60,447 bases of DNA from Candidatus Thioglobus sp. GTDB taxonomy: Bacteria; Pseudomonadota; Gammaproteobacteria; PS1; Pseudothioglobaceae. Below are positions 10,106 through 18,243 of the stretch, in pieces (position 1 is the stretch's first letter; every line of letters begins with the position of its first letter). The position numbers were made by a program, and so were the translations under genes. The notes under the pieces are model-generated. The model did not search any database, was not told where the DNA came from, and saw only the letters and a list, made by a program, of their open reading frames with translations. The stretch spans positions 1 to 60,447 of the forward strand of contig JABGQC010000005.1 of assembly GCA_018644675.1 (NCBI GenBank), read 5' to 3'.

Positions 10106-10182
10106 TGGTGCCCTCGAGCCGATTCGAACGGCTGACCTGCCGCTTAGGAGGCGGCTGCTCTATCCAGCTGAGCTACGAAGGC
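10106..10182 (-). tRNA. tRNA-Arg (anticodon CCT)
   Basis: Read on the minus strand, the 77 bases fold as a full cloverleaf: acceptor GCCTTCG/CGAGGGC, D stem GCTC/GAGC, anticodon stem GCCGC/GCGGC with loop CTCCTAA, and T arm AGCCG-TTCGAAT-CGGCT. The 3' CCA is encoded. The anticodon CCT reads AGG (Arg). tRNA genes like this can be integration sites, but no integrase or repeated end is nearby. Confidence 0.95.
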
Positions 10183-10205
10183 AAGTGTACTATTATCGAG
10201 TAAAT

Positions 10206-10820
10206 CTAAGCTAAGATTTGGCTAATAATTGTATTGGCATTATTGTAATCAATGCTAATTGGCTTTAAGTTTGATTTTGTTTTCAGTACTAATGATGGAA
10301 AGCTATTGACACCGAGTGAGCGCATTAATGCGATATCTTTAAGTAATAATAACTGTATTTTTTCGCTATTTAGGTTTTTTCCAAATTTTTTAATATCGAT
10401 ATCTAGTTGATCGGCCAGTGCAATCAGAGTATTTGTTTCTGATGGATTTTGAGCGTCTAAATAGTAAGATTGTTGAATTAATTGAGTCATTTTTACCTCT
10501 AATTGAGGATTTTGCTCTCTAATAGCGATCACTGCACGACAAGCGGGGTAAGTAGAGCGCTTGGGTTGGCAGTTTTTCCAAAAATCATGGTTGAATTTAG
10601 TGCCAGGAATGGTCATTTCGATTTTTTGCCAATTTTTTTGAATATATTCACGCATTTCATTTGACATAATTTCACTAGAATCTGGCGCCAATCCACCAAG
10701 TATGTGCTGAATGTTAATATCATCTGGCAATGCTTTTTTAACTTGCTCCCAAGTCTTTTCAAATCCCCAGCACCAAGAGCACATTGGATCATGTATGTAA
10801 TAAAGTGTCTTTAAGTCCAT
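10206..10820 (-). CDS. DsbA-family thiol oxidoreductase-like protein
   Basis: A 204-residue protein with a thioredoxin-fold CxxC (Cys14, Cys17 in DPMCSWCWGF) right at the N-terminus and a conserved GVNSFPSLV segment near the C-terminus that contains the cis-proline position. It has no signal peptide, so it should be cytoplasmic, like the FrnE/2-hydroxychromene-isomerase-like branch of the DsbA family. The partner is unknown. It is divergent from the exported glycine-zipper gene with a 67-base gap. Confidence 0.8.
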   Translation of the reverse strand: MDLKTLYYIHDPMCSWCWGFEKTWEQVKKALPDDINIQHILGGLAPDSSEIMSNEMREYIQKNWQKIEMTIPGTKFNHDFWKNCQPKRSTYPACRAVIAIREQNPQLEVKMTQLIQQSYYLDAQNPSETNTLIALADQLDIDIKKFGKNLNSEKIQLLLLKDIALMRSLGVNSFPSLVLKTKSNLKPISIDYNNANTIISQILA

Positions 10821-10887
10821 GTAATAAACTGGTTGATTAAGCGTACAATAATAACCATATTACACGTAAAAATTGGAGTGAAAAAAA

Positions 10888-11391
10888 ATGAATTTAAAAA
10901 CAATAAGTGTTATGCCTTTGTTGTTAATATCATCAATGTCATTTGCCGGTAGCTATACAGACACAGCGACAGTTAATTCTGTGGATAAGATATACAAAAC
11001 ACATACCATTCGTGAGCCGTATCAAGATTGTTATATTAAGGAGTTTTATCAAGGCGATAGTGATGGCTCTGCCACCAATGAAATTGTGGGCGGATTATTT
11101 GGCGGACTGATTGGTAATCAGTTTGGTGGTGGTGATGGCAAAGATGCATTGACAGTAGCAGGTGCTTTATTGGGTGCTTCTCTTGCGCATGATGATGAGC
11201 TGGCTAAAGCCAAAACAGGTCGAGTGGTGAGTCGTGAAGTGTGCGAAACCAAGTACCGCTCAGAAACACAAAAGCGCTTAAGCCATTACCGCGTTGAGTA
11301 TGAGTATGATGGTCGTACATTTACCTACACAACTAAAAACAAACCTTATGGTGATCGTATTAAGATTAAGGTTGAAGTTTCGCCAAAATAA
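10888..11391 (+). CDS. Exported glycine-zipper (2TM) protein
   Basis: The 167-residue product begins with a signal peptide (about 1-20, ending SMSFA) and has a glycine-zipper segment near 66-95 (IVGGLFGGLIGNQFGGGDGKDA). This is typical of the SlyB/Rickettsia 17-kDa-antigen fold, which inserts in or lines the outer envelope. There is no lipobox cysteine, so it is probably not a lipoprotein. GGAG lies 8-11 bases before the ATG. A short Sel1 gene starts 4 bases after its stop. Confidence 0.75.
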   Translation: MNLKTISVMPLLLISSMSFAGSYTDTATVNSVDKIYKTHTIREPYQDCYIKEFYQGDSDGSATNEIVGGLFGGLIGNQFGGGDGKDALTVAGALLGASLAHDDELAKAKTGRVVSREVCETKYRSETQKRLSHYRVEYEYDGRTFTYTTKNKPYGDRIKIKVEVSPK

Positions 11392-11394
11392 TCC

Positions 11395-11685
11395 GTGGAA
11401 ATAAAAAAAACTTTTGAGCAGGTAAGTGATCTTGCAAAGCAAGGCGATGCTCAATCACAGTATGAGTTAGCGCTTTGTTATGATTTGGGGATGGGGGTCG
11501 ATAAAGACTTACCACAAGCATTTGAATGGTATCAGAAATCTGCTGACCAAGATTATGCAAAAGCACAGTATAATTTGGGCATTTTTTACGCCTTAGCGAA
11601 GTCAGTCGATAAGGATATTGAGCAATCAAAATTTTGGATCAGAAAAGCCAATGAAAATGGCTATTCTGGTGGCAGTATTTTTTAA
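11395..11685 (+). CDS. Short Sel1-repeat protein
   Basis: A 96-residue protein made of about two Sel1 (TPR-like) repeats: AQSQYELALCYDLGMGVDKDLPQA and AKAQYNLGIFYALAKSVDKDIEQS each show the A..LG..Y..G.GV.KD pattern. Sel1 repeats mediate protein contacts. The start is GTG, 4 bases after the previous stop, so translational coupling is likely. There is no signal peptide. Thirteen bases separate it from pyrF. Confidence 0.7.
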   Translation: MEIKKTFEQVSDLAKQGDAQSQYELALCYDLGMGVDKDLPQAFEWYQKSADQDYAKAQYNLGIFYALAKSVDKDIEQSKFWIRKANENGYSGGSIF

Positions 11686-11697
11686 ATAGGAATAAGC

Positions 11698-12393
11698 ATG
11701 AAAGACATTAAACTTGAAGATAGATTGATTTTTGCATTGGACGTGCCAGAAGTTGCACAGGCTAAAGATTTAGTCAATCAGTTGGATGGCAGTGTTAATT
11801 TTTATAAAATTGGCATGGAGTTGCTAATGACAGGCCAATACTTTGAGTTAATGGACTGGTTAATTGCTAAAGACAAAAAAGTATTTGTTGATCTTAAGTT
11901 TTTTGATGTGCCAGAAACTGTGGGTAGAACCATTGCCCGTTTGAGCCAGACAGGCGCAACCTTTGCCACCATTCATGGTAATCAAGGCTTAATGGAAAAA
12001 GCAGCTGAAAATAAAGGCGATCTTAAGGTTTTAGCGGTAACCGCTTTGACTAGTTTGGATCGTGGTGATTTAGATGATTTAGGCTTTGATTGCGATGTGC
12101 AAGATTTAGTTATTTCTCGTGCTAAGCGTGCTTTTGAAGCGGGCTGTGATGGCGTGGTTTCTTCAGGTCTTGAAGTGCCATTTTTAAGAGAGTATGTGGA
12201 CAATAAATTGATTGCAGTAACGCCAGGTATTCGCCCGGTTGCTAATGATGATGATCAAAAGCGAGTGGTTGATGTTGCTACTGCATTCAAATCAGGCTCT
12301 GATTATATTGTTGTTGGTCGTCCAATTAAAAATGCTGATGATCCATATGCTGCAGCGAGCAATATTCAGGAAATTATTAAAACCTGTTTCTAG
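11698..12393 (+). CDS. pyrF: Orotidine 5'-phosphate decarboxylase
   Basis: PyrF makes UMP from OMP, the last step of pyrimidine synthesis. The 231 residues match the family. The catalytic Asp-Lys-Asp set lies in VDLKFFDVPET (Asp65, Lys67, Asp70), and the phosphate-binding end is VTPGIRP plus VVGRPI. The gene follows the small Sel1 gene with a 12-base gap and is followed by a stem-loop and T run just before tRNA-Val. Confidence 0.96.
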   Translation: MKDIKLEDRLIFALDVPEVAQAKDLVNQLDGSVNFYKIGMELLMTGQYFELMDWLIAKDKKVFVDLKFFDVPETVGRTIARLSQTGATFATIHGNQGLMEKAAENKGDLKVLAVTALTSLDRGDLDDLGFDCDVQDLVISRAKRAFEAGCDGVVSSGLEVPFLREYVDNKLIAVTPGIRPVANDDDQKRVVDVATAFKSGSDYIVVGRPIKNADDPYAAASNIQEIIKTCF

Positions 12394-12430
12394 TCTTTAA
12401 TCCCCTGTACGGGGTATAATTTCGCTTTCG

Positions 12431-12459
12431 TTATCAATATCTGTTGATAACAATTTTTT
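12431..12459 (+). terminator. Stem-loop with T run between pyrF and tRNA-Val
   Basis: TTATCAA (12431-12437) and TTGATAA (12444-12450) form a perfect 7-bp stem with loop TATCTG, followed by CAA and six Ts. It looks like the pyrF terminator but ends 2 bases before the tRNA. The best -10 match, TATAAT at 12415-12420, lies upstream, so a tRNA transcript from there would have to read through. Confidence 0.55.
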
Positions 12460-12461
12460 AT

Positions 12462-12538
12462 AGTCGCGTAACTCAGTTGGTTAGAGTGCCAGCATGACAT
12501 GCTGGAAGTCGTCAGTTCAAATCTGACCGTGACTACCA
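12462..12538 (+). tRNA. tRNA-Val (anticodon GAC)
   Basis: Seventy-seven bases fold as a cloverleaf: acceptor AGTCGCG/CGTGACT with one G-T pair, D stem ACTC/GAGT, anticodon stem CCAGC/GCTGG around ATGACAT, and T arm GTCAG-TTCAAAT-CTGAC. CCA is encoded. The anticodon GAC reads GTC and GTT valine codons. Confidence 0.95.
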
Positions 12539-12606
12539 CCTTTAAAACCGTTATGTAAAGATGTCGGTCAGGCCTTTTTCCATTGGTTTTTGTTAATATT
12601 AGTCTG

Positions 12607-13581
12607 CTAAAGTTTTACTAAATATCTTCCTACTGCCTTTGCTGATAATATTTTTTCATAAGCTTGTTGAATCTCGTCAAGCGATATTTCATGTGCTAAT
12701 TTGCCCAGTGTATCAATCTTAAATTCATTGGCAATTTTCTCCCACGCCTGGGTTTTTTTGACTAATGAGCTTTCCACTGAGTCAATGCCAATTAGCCTGA
12801 CACCTCTTAAGATAAAAGGAAAAACATTAGTATTAAATACAGGTGAAGCGGTTAATCCGCAGCAGGTGGCAACACCGTCATATTTGATTTGTTTTAGGGC
12901 TTCAGCTAGTATGTTTCCACCGACTGTGTCAATCACGCCTGAGAATCTTTCTTTGCCCATGGGTTTTTTATTTTCGATATCAAAATCTTTTCTTAATATC
13001 ACTTCCTTGGCGCCAATTTCTTTTAAGTAATCAATTTGATTTTCCTTGCCAGAAAGTGCAATAACCTCGAATCCTAGCTTGGATAAAATTGCAACAGAAA
13101 TACTACCAACACCGCCAGTAGCACCTGTTACTAGCACTTCACCATTGGTCACGCCATTGTTTAGTAGTTCATTAACGCTTAAGGCCGATGTTAAGCCGGC
13201 TGTTCCATAAATCATCAATTCTCTTAAAGAAATATTATCTGGTTTTTTTACTATCCAAGTGTCTGGAGCCTTTACAAATTCACTATGCCCTCCATCTGTA
13301 TTCATACCTAAATCATAGCCAGTTATCAAAACTTCATCACCAACTGAAAATAGACTTGATTTGGATTCAGCGACAACGCCACTGACATCAATACCTGTAA
13401 CATGTGGAAAAACCCGAGTAACACCAGGATTTCCAGCTGAACTTAAAGCATCTTTGTAGTTTAATGATGAGTATGAGGTTTTAATTAAAACCTCACCCTC
13501 TACCAGTGTGGGTTGTTCAACTTCCTGAACGCTTGCTACAAATTTTTTATCTTCAATTTTTTCTACTACAAATGCTTTCAT
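12607..13581 (-). CDS. YhdH/AcuI-family quinone oxidoreductase (acrylyl-CoA reductase-like)
   Basis: A zinc-independent MDR-family NADPH reductase of 324 residues. The start was set at the ATG at 13581 (MKAFVVEKIEDK), which has AAGGTAGA upstream; the longer frame adds 20 residues of no family character. The nucleotide-binding motif is VTGATGGVGS, and the N-terminal SSLNYKDALSSAGNPGVTRVFPHVTGID is typical of AcuI/YhdH, some members of which reduce acryloyl-CoA. The divergent HxlR gene is the likely regulator, so a response to a reactive electrophile such as acrylate or quinone is a reasonable guess. Confidence 0.85.
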   Translation of the reverse strand: MKAFVVEKIEDKKFVASVQEVEQPTLVEGEVLIKTSYSSLNYKDALSSAGNPGVTRVFPHVTGIDVSGVVAESKSSLFSVGDEVLITGYDLGMNTDGGHSEFVKAPDTWIVKKPDNISLRELMIYGTAGLTSALSVNELLNNGVTNGEVLVTGATGGVGSISVAILSKLGFEVIALSGKENQIDYLKEIGAKEVILRKDFDIENKKPMGKERFSGVIDTVGGNILAEALKQIKYDGVATCCGLTASPVFNTNVFPFILRGVRLIGIDSVESSLVKKTQAWEKIANEFKIDTLGKLAHEISLDEIQQAYEKILSAKAVGRYLVKL

Positions 13582-13648
13582 TTTATTTTCTACCTTTTTA
13601 TTAATATTTATTTGGTAATTGTAACTTAAGTGGTTTATCATTGGAAGA

Positions 13649-13676
13649 ACCTACTTTTTTGTAAGGTACTAACCTT
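13649..13676. promoter_or_regulatory. Candidate HxlR operator
   Basis: AAGGT-ACTA-ACCTT (13663-13676) is a perfect 5-bp inverted repeat. An imperfect related pair, ACCTAC with GTAAGGT, spans 13649-13667. Both lie in the 128-base gap between the divergent oxidoreductase and HxlR genes. HxlR/YodB-type regulators bind short GTA/TAC-bearing palindromes, so this is the obvious operator candidate. Binding is inferred. Confidence 0.5.
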
Positions 13677-13709
13677 TTAGAAACCGATATGATTTAAAGA
13701 TAAAAAGAA

Positions 13710-14042
13710 ATGAATAATAAAGTTAATGTAGAGCATGAAAAGTGCCCAGTTGAAACGTCAATTGATATTTTAGCGGGAAAATGGAAGATATTAATATTGT
13801 GGTATTTGCTATCAGAAACAAAAAGGTTTAGTGAGTTGCAAAAATTAATACCAAGAATAACTCAAAAAATGCTGATTCAAAAGCTTAGGGAGTTAGAGCA
13901 AGATGAGATAGTGCATAGAGAGGTTTATCCGGTTGTCCCTCCAAAAGTTGAATATTCATTAACTCCTTATGGACAAAGTCTAAAGCCAATATTGAAATCG
14001 CTTTATTTATGGGGTGAGGCGCATAAAGAAAAAGTTACTTAA
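13710..14042 (+). CDS. HxlR-family transcriptional regulator
   Basis: A 110-residue winged-helix DNA-binding protein. [23 protein letters not shown], in two adjoining blocks near the N-terminus, the recognition helix around [25 protein letters not shown] and the wing region [14 protein letters not shown] are classic HxlR. Cys12 sits where YodB, QorR and HypR carry their redox or electrophile-sensing cysteine. It is divergent from the AcuI-like gene, and local repression or activation of that gene is the likely role. The ribosome site is weak. Confidence 0.9.
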   Translation: MNNKVNVEHEKCPVETSIDILAGKWKILILWYLLSETKRFSELQKLIPRITQKMLIQKLRELEQDEIVHREVYPVVPPKVEYSLTPYGQSLKPILKSLYLWGEAHKEKVT

Positions 14043-14091
14043 TTATTTGGTTGATGCCATTCACCTTAACTTATCGTATACAATTTATGTC

Positions 14092-15135
14092 ATGAAATTA
14101 TCACTCTTGTTTTTGTTATTATTGAGCTATGCCACGTTGGCACAGGCTGACTTGTATGATAGAGGCAAGGCGTATTATTATGGTGATGGGGTTGAGCAAA
14201 ATTATAGCAAAGCTTTCAATGCCTTTTCACTGGCCAGTAAGGCTGGGAATCTAGAGGCTCAAACCGCTTTAGCCCTTATGTATATTGAAGGCAAGGGCTC
14301 CAATCAAAACGATGCAAAAGGCGTTGAGTTATTAAACAAATCTGCCAAACAAGAGCATTCTAAGGCTCAGTATTACCTGGGTAGTATGTTTTATCTGGGT
14401 ATTGGTGTTGAGCGCGATGTGCGAGCTGCCCATCAATGGATTAAAAAAGCAGCCAAACAAGGATATGCAGATGCGCAGTACAATTTATCGCAAATGTATG
14501 CAACTGGTGACGGTGTTAAGAAGAATCCACTTTTGGCAAATAAGTGGCGTATTGAAGCGGCAAAATCAGGCAATAGTGATGAGCAGTATCGTCTAGGTTT
14601 GGCCTATGCAGATGATGAGGATTATAAACAAGCTTATGATTGGCTGTTAAAGTCAGCTAGCCAAGAGCATGTGCAAGCCCAATATCAATTAGCGCAATTA
14701 TTTGAACATGGGCGCGGCGTTAGGAAAAGCGCTAAAGAGGCGTTAAATTGGTATCAAAAATCTTTTGATAATGGCAATGTAGAGCTGGCTTATATTTTGG
14801 CAAATTATTATGATAAGGGTGTTTACGCCTTGCCTAATTATAAAAAATCACATAAGCTTTATCAGCAGTCCATCAAGCAGGGCAATCTATCAGCTTATTT
14901 AGATATTGCCAGGCATTATGAATTGGGCCAAGGTGTTAAAACTGATTTAACCAAAACTTACAGCTTCGCTATTGCTGCTGCAAGAAAGGGCTATCAGCCA
15001 GCTTGGCGAAAAGTAGCTGACTTGTATTTACAAGGTAAGGGAGTTGGGCAGTCTGTTAAAAAAGCCAAATATTGGCTTAAAAAATTATCAAATTCTGGAG
15101 ATATTCAAGCCATCAAGGATCTAAAGGATTTATAA
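14092..15135 (+). CDS. Exported Sel1-repeat protein
   Basis: A 347-residue protein with a signal peptide (MKLSLLFLLLLSYATLAQA) followed by about nine Sel1 repeats of roughly 36 residues (for example GKAYYYGDGVEQNYSKA, GSMFYLGIGVERDVRAA, ARHYELGQGVKTDLTKT). The signal peptide decides the start at 14092; the open frame begins earlier at 14014, inside hxlR. No ribosome site is visible, and a TACAAT hexamer ends only 7 bases before the ATG. Such proteins often scaffold envelope complexes, but the function here is unknown. It overlaps the next, convergent gene by 6 bases. Confidence 0.8.
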   Translation: MKLSLLFLLLLSYATLAQADLYDRGKAYYYGDGVEQNYSKAFNAFSLASKAGNLEAQTALALMYIEGKGSNQNDAKGVELLNKSAKQEHSKAQYYLGSMFYLGIGVERDVRAAHQWIKKAAKQGYADAQYNLSQMYATGDGVKKNPLLANKWRIEAAKSGNSDEQYRLGLAYADDEDYKQAYDWLLKSASQEHVQAQYQLAQLFEHGRGVRKSAKEALNWYQKSFDNGNVELAYILANYYDKGVYALPNYKKSHKLYQQSIKQGNLSAYLDIARHYELGQGVKTDLTKTYSFAIAAARKGYQPAWRKVADLYLQGKGVGQSVKKAKYWLKKLSNSGDIQAIKDLKDL

Positions 15136-15546
15136 AAATGGGATAAATCGCCCAGTTTTTTGTTGATATGCTGGGTAGCTTTTAAAGCGTTTTGTTAGTA
15201 GTTTTTCTTCAAGATTAGATTTTAAGATTAAATCAATAAATAGAATTAACATAACCCCTTGTGAAAAGTGGTGAGCATTACTCAGCATTAGTGCCAAGCA
15301 AAATAGCAAAACACTGGTGTACATCGGATGCCTAATAAATTGATAAATACCGCTTGTTCTAAGTTGGTGATTTTGTTTTAGGCCAGGTGTTATGTTTAGG
15401 TTGTTAAACTTCATATTAAATACAGCAATTAGCCCGATTAACAAAGCTAAGTGTACAAGAGCTATCTCTATAAAGCCAAAGTATTCATACTGGGCATTAA
15501 ACATTAAGTAAATAATACAGCTGAATTGGATAACAACGTAAATCAT
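15130..15546 (-). CDS. Isoprenylcysteine-methyltransferase-like membrane protein
   Basis: A 138-residue integral membrane protein with about four hydrophobic helices and the motif SGIYQFIRHPMYTSVL. The RHPMY element followed by a C-terminal LEEKLLTKRFKSYPAYQ is the SAM- and substrate-binding signature of the ICMT/phospholipid N-methyltransferase fold. It is at the short end for the family and may be a methyltransferase of an unknown lipid or isoprenoid substrate. It converges on the Sel1 gene and is divergent from ubiM. Confidence 0.75.
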   Translation of the reverse strand: MIYVVIQFSCIIYLMFNAQYEYFGFIEIALVHLALLIGLIAVFNMKFNNLNITPGLKQNHQLRTSGIYQFIRHPMYTSVLLFCLALMLSNAHHFSQGVMLILFIDLILKSNLEEKLLTKRFKSYPAYQQKTGRFIPFL

Positions 15547-15600
15547 GATTGGGTAGGATAGTTATAATAAGCTTATTATCTCAAATTATTAACCTTAGAA

Positions 15601-16800
15601 ATGCAAACACCTTACGATATTGTTATAATTGGCTCAGGCCCGGCAGGACTGAGTTTTGCTTGCTCCATGCTAGAGCTTGGTATCAAGGTTCTGTTAATTG
15701 AGCGCTCAAATTTTGAATCTATTTCAAATCCAAAAGAAGATGGTAGAGAGATTGCATTAACGCACTTATCACTTAAAATCTTAAAAAAATTAGGTGTTTG
15801 GGAATTAATCGACCAATCTCAAGTTGCCCCATTAAAAGAGGCTAAAGTATTTGATGGAGATTCGCCGTCACTACTTAATTTTAAGCCAGATCAAAAAAAT
15901 ATTGATGCATTAGGCTATTTAGTGCCAAACCACTTAATCCGCCAAGCGCTTTTTGATCGAATCAAAGACGCAGATAATATTGATCTTAAAACTGATGCCA
16001 TGGTTAGTGATGTTAAGCAGCAGAAAAATAATGCACAAGTTATTCTTGAAAATGGTGATATTATTGATGCAAAATTAGTCATTGCAGCGGACTCTCGTTT
16101 TTCAGAAATTCGTCGAAAAGTCGGTATTCCTACACTAATGAAAGATTTTTCCAAAGTTATGATTGTGACTAAAATGACTCATGAAAAGCCTCATCATAAT
16201 ATCGCTCTAGAGTGTTTTGATTATGGAAAAACACTGGCCTTGTTGCCAATGGTAGGTAGTGCGTCTTCTGTAGTTCTAACGGTCAAGACCAATGAATCTA
16301 AAAAAATGCTAGACATGAGTGATGCTGAGTTTAATAAATTTATCACACATTTTTTCAAGCATGAATTTGGTGAAATGACTCAAGCAGGAGTAAGACATTC
16401 TTACCCGCTAATTGGCACACATGCGCAAACATTCATTGCGCAGAGATTTGCGCTTATTGGGGACGCTTCTGTTGGTATGCATCCAGTGACTGCTCACGGC
16501 TTTAATCTGGGCTTAAGAGGTCAAGACATACTGGCTAATTTAGTTAAAGAGGCGCTAGATCATGGGCAGGATATTGGCTCTGATGCGTTATTAAAATTAT
16601 ATGAAAAAAAGCATATTAACCTAACAAGGCTAATGTTCTTTGGCACTAATGGAGTTGTGGCGTTATTCACTAATGATGCACCTGTTATTAAGCAAGTGAG
16701 AAGAATAGTCTTAAAAATTGCAGAGCACTTTCCGCCTGTTAAGTATTTAATTTCGCAGCATTTGACCGAAGCCAAGAAGAGTAAATTCCTTCCTTTCTAA
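15601..16800 (+). CDS. ubiM: FAD-dependent ubiquinone hydroxylase, UbiM-like
   Basis: A 399-residue flavoprotein monooxygenase of the UbiH/UbiF/UbiM/COQ6 family that hydroxylates the ubiquinone ring precursor. The FAD dinucleotide motif is GSGPAG (11-16). DGREIALTH follows the first domain, and the second FAD motif is [19 protein letters not shown]. The DGREIALTH and [11 protein letters not shown] forms match what I recall of UbiM, a branch that replaces UbiF/Coq7 in scattered proteobacteria, rather than UbiH or UbiI. The ring position hydroxylated is inferred. It overlaps pdxH by one base (TAATG). Confidence 0.8.
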   Translation: MQTPYDIVIIGSGPAGLSFACSMLELGIKVLLIERSNFESISNPKEDGREIALTHLSLKILKKLGVWELIDQSQVAPLKEAKVFDGDSPSLLNFKPDQKNIDALGYLVPNHLIRQALFDRIKDADNIDLKTDAMVSDVKQQKNNAQVILENGDIIDAKLVIAADSRFSEIRRKVGIPTLMKDFSKVMIVTKMTHEKPHHNIALECFDYGKTLALLPMVGSASSVVLTVKTNESKKMLDMSDAEFNKFITHFFKHEFGEMTQAGVRHSYPLIGTHAQTFIAQRFALIGDASVGMHPVTAHGFNLGLRGQDILANLVKEALDHGQDIGSDALLKLYEKKHINLTRLMFFGTNGVVALFTNDAPVIKQVRRIVLKIAEHFPPVKYLISQHLTEAKKSKFLPF

Positions 16801-17438
16801 TGAGTATCGATTTACAAAAACTTAGGCGTGAATTTACCAGTAATGGCCTGTCACGCACTCAAATGGATAAAAACCCTTTTGTCCAGTTTGAGCAATGGAT
16901 AAAGCAGGCTAGTGATGCTGATTTGACCCTGCCAAATGCCATGAGTTTGGCCACTAGTGATGCTGATGAAGTCAGCCTTAGAACAGTTTTGTTAAAGTCG
17001 TTTGACGAGCAGGGGTTTGTATTTTTTACTAATTATAATTCAAAAAAATCTCGCCAAATTAAATCTAATCCCAATGCAGCTTTACTTTTTCCATGGTTAG
17101 ATCTGGAAAGACAAGTCAAGATTTCAGGTCGAGTGGAAAAAATCTCAACACTGGATTCTATTAAATACTTTTCATCTCGTCCAAAAGACTCTCAATTAGG
17201 GGCTTGGGCTTCGAACCAGTCAAGTGAGTTATCATCAAGACAAGCTTTGTTAATGCAGTTTGAAGCCATGAAAAGTAAATTTAAACAAGGCGAGGTGCCG
17301 TTGCCAGATTTTTGGGGAGGGTATCGCGTTGTTCCCCATAGGATTGAATTCTGGCAGGGGAGAGAAAATCGATTACACGATCGACTTGTCTATCTTAAAC
17401 AGGGTGAGAATTGGGCAATTGAGCGCCTAGCGCCGTAA
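16800..17438 (+). CDS. pdxH: Pyridoxamine/pyridoxine 5'-phosphate oxidase
   Basis: PdxH makes pyridoxal 5'-phosphate from the pyridoxine or pyridoxamine phosphates using FMN and oxygen. The 212 residues match the family. FMN-binding blocks [21 protein letters not shown] and [19 protein letters not shown] are present, and the C-terminal signature is [17 protein letters not shown]. It is coupled to ubiM upstream by the TAATG junction and overlaps the convergent aroE by 12 bases. Confidence 0.96.
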   Translation: MSIDLQKLRREFTSNGLSRTQMDKNPFVQFEQWIKQASDADLTLPNAMSLATSDADEVSLRTVLLKSFDEQGFVFFTNYNSKKSRQIKSNPNAALLFPWLDLERQVKISGRVEKISTLDSIKYFSSRPKDSQLGAWASNQSSELSSRQALLMQFEAMKSKFKQGEVPLPDFWGGYRVVPHRIEFWQGRENRLHDRLVYLKQGENWAIERLAP

Positions 17439-18230
17439 GTTCTTGATAACCGCTTGAGTATCAGGTTTTTTTTCGGTCCAAAATTCAAAACTACTGGCCG
17501 CTTGCTCAACCAACATGCCCAGTCCATCGGCAATAATTGAGGCGTTATTCTCTTTAGCCCAAGTCATAAATGGTGTTTGCTGTCCATACATCAAGTCATA
17601 GCAAATAGCGCCATGAGCACAGCCATTGGCGATATCAGGCATTTTTCCATCCAATGAGGCACTGGTTGCATTAATAATAATATCGATTGGATCTGATTTG
17701 ATTTTATCCAGCCCAAAGCCGCAAGTAGAGCCATATTTTGAAAAGTCATCTGCTAATTTTTCTGCTTTACTTGCCGTTCTATTGGCAATCATAACTCGAC
17801 TTGGTTGCTGCTGAAGCAATGGGAGAACGATACCCTGTGTTGCTCCGCCAGCACCGAGAATAAGTATTTTTTTATTTTTAAGTGACAAGCCTAGATTTTG
17901 AATTAGGTCATTAACCAGTCCCAATCCATCAGTATTCTCACCAATCAACCGATCTTCTTGCACTTTGATTGTATTAACGGCGCCAGCCATCTTTGCATTT
18001 AAGGTAAGCTCAGTGGCCAGCTCAAATGCATCAATTTTAAAAGGGACGGTAATGTTAAATCCATCTCCTCCCGACGCGACAAATCGTTGGGCCTCTTGTG
18101 AGAAGTTGCCAATAGGCGCCAGAATTTTGATGTAATCAACCTGGGTAGCAGTTTGCTGTGCAAACTGAGCATGAATAGCAGGAGATAGACTGTGCTCTAT
18201 CGGATTGCCAAATACTGCTAAATTGTACAT
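17427..18230 (-). CDS. aroE: Shikimate dehydrogenase
   Basis: AroE reduces 3-dehydroshikimate to shikimate with NADPH. The 267 residues match the family. The shikimate-binding N-terminus is [18 protein letters not shown], catalytic Lys and Asp lie in [15 protein letters not shown] and [13 protein letters not shown], and the NADP loop is [11 protein letters not shown] with NRTASKAE. It follows rne with a 13-base gap on the same strand and overlaps pdxH at its 3' end. Confidence 0.96.
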   Translation of the reverse strand: MYNLAVFGNPIEHSLSPAIHAQFAQQTATQVDYIKILAPIGNFSQEAQRFVASGGDGFNITVPFKIDAFELATELTLNAKMAGAVNTIKVQEDRLIGENTDGLGLVNDLIQNLGLSLKNKKILILGAGGATQGIVLPLLQQQPSRVMIANRTASKAEKLADDFSKYGSTCGFGLDKIKSDPIDIIINATSASLDGKMPDIANGCAHGAICYDLMYGQQTPFMTWAKENNASIIADGLGMLVEQAASSFEFWTEKKPDTQAVIKNLRR

Positions 18231-18243
18231 AAATTTACTCTGG

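Noticed and set aside
10106..10182. tRNA-Arg as an integration site for a mobile element
   Set aside because: No integrase, no duplicated tRNA end and no change in gene type on either side.
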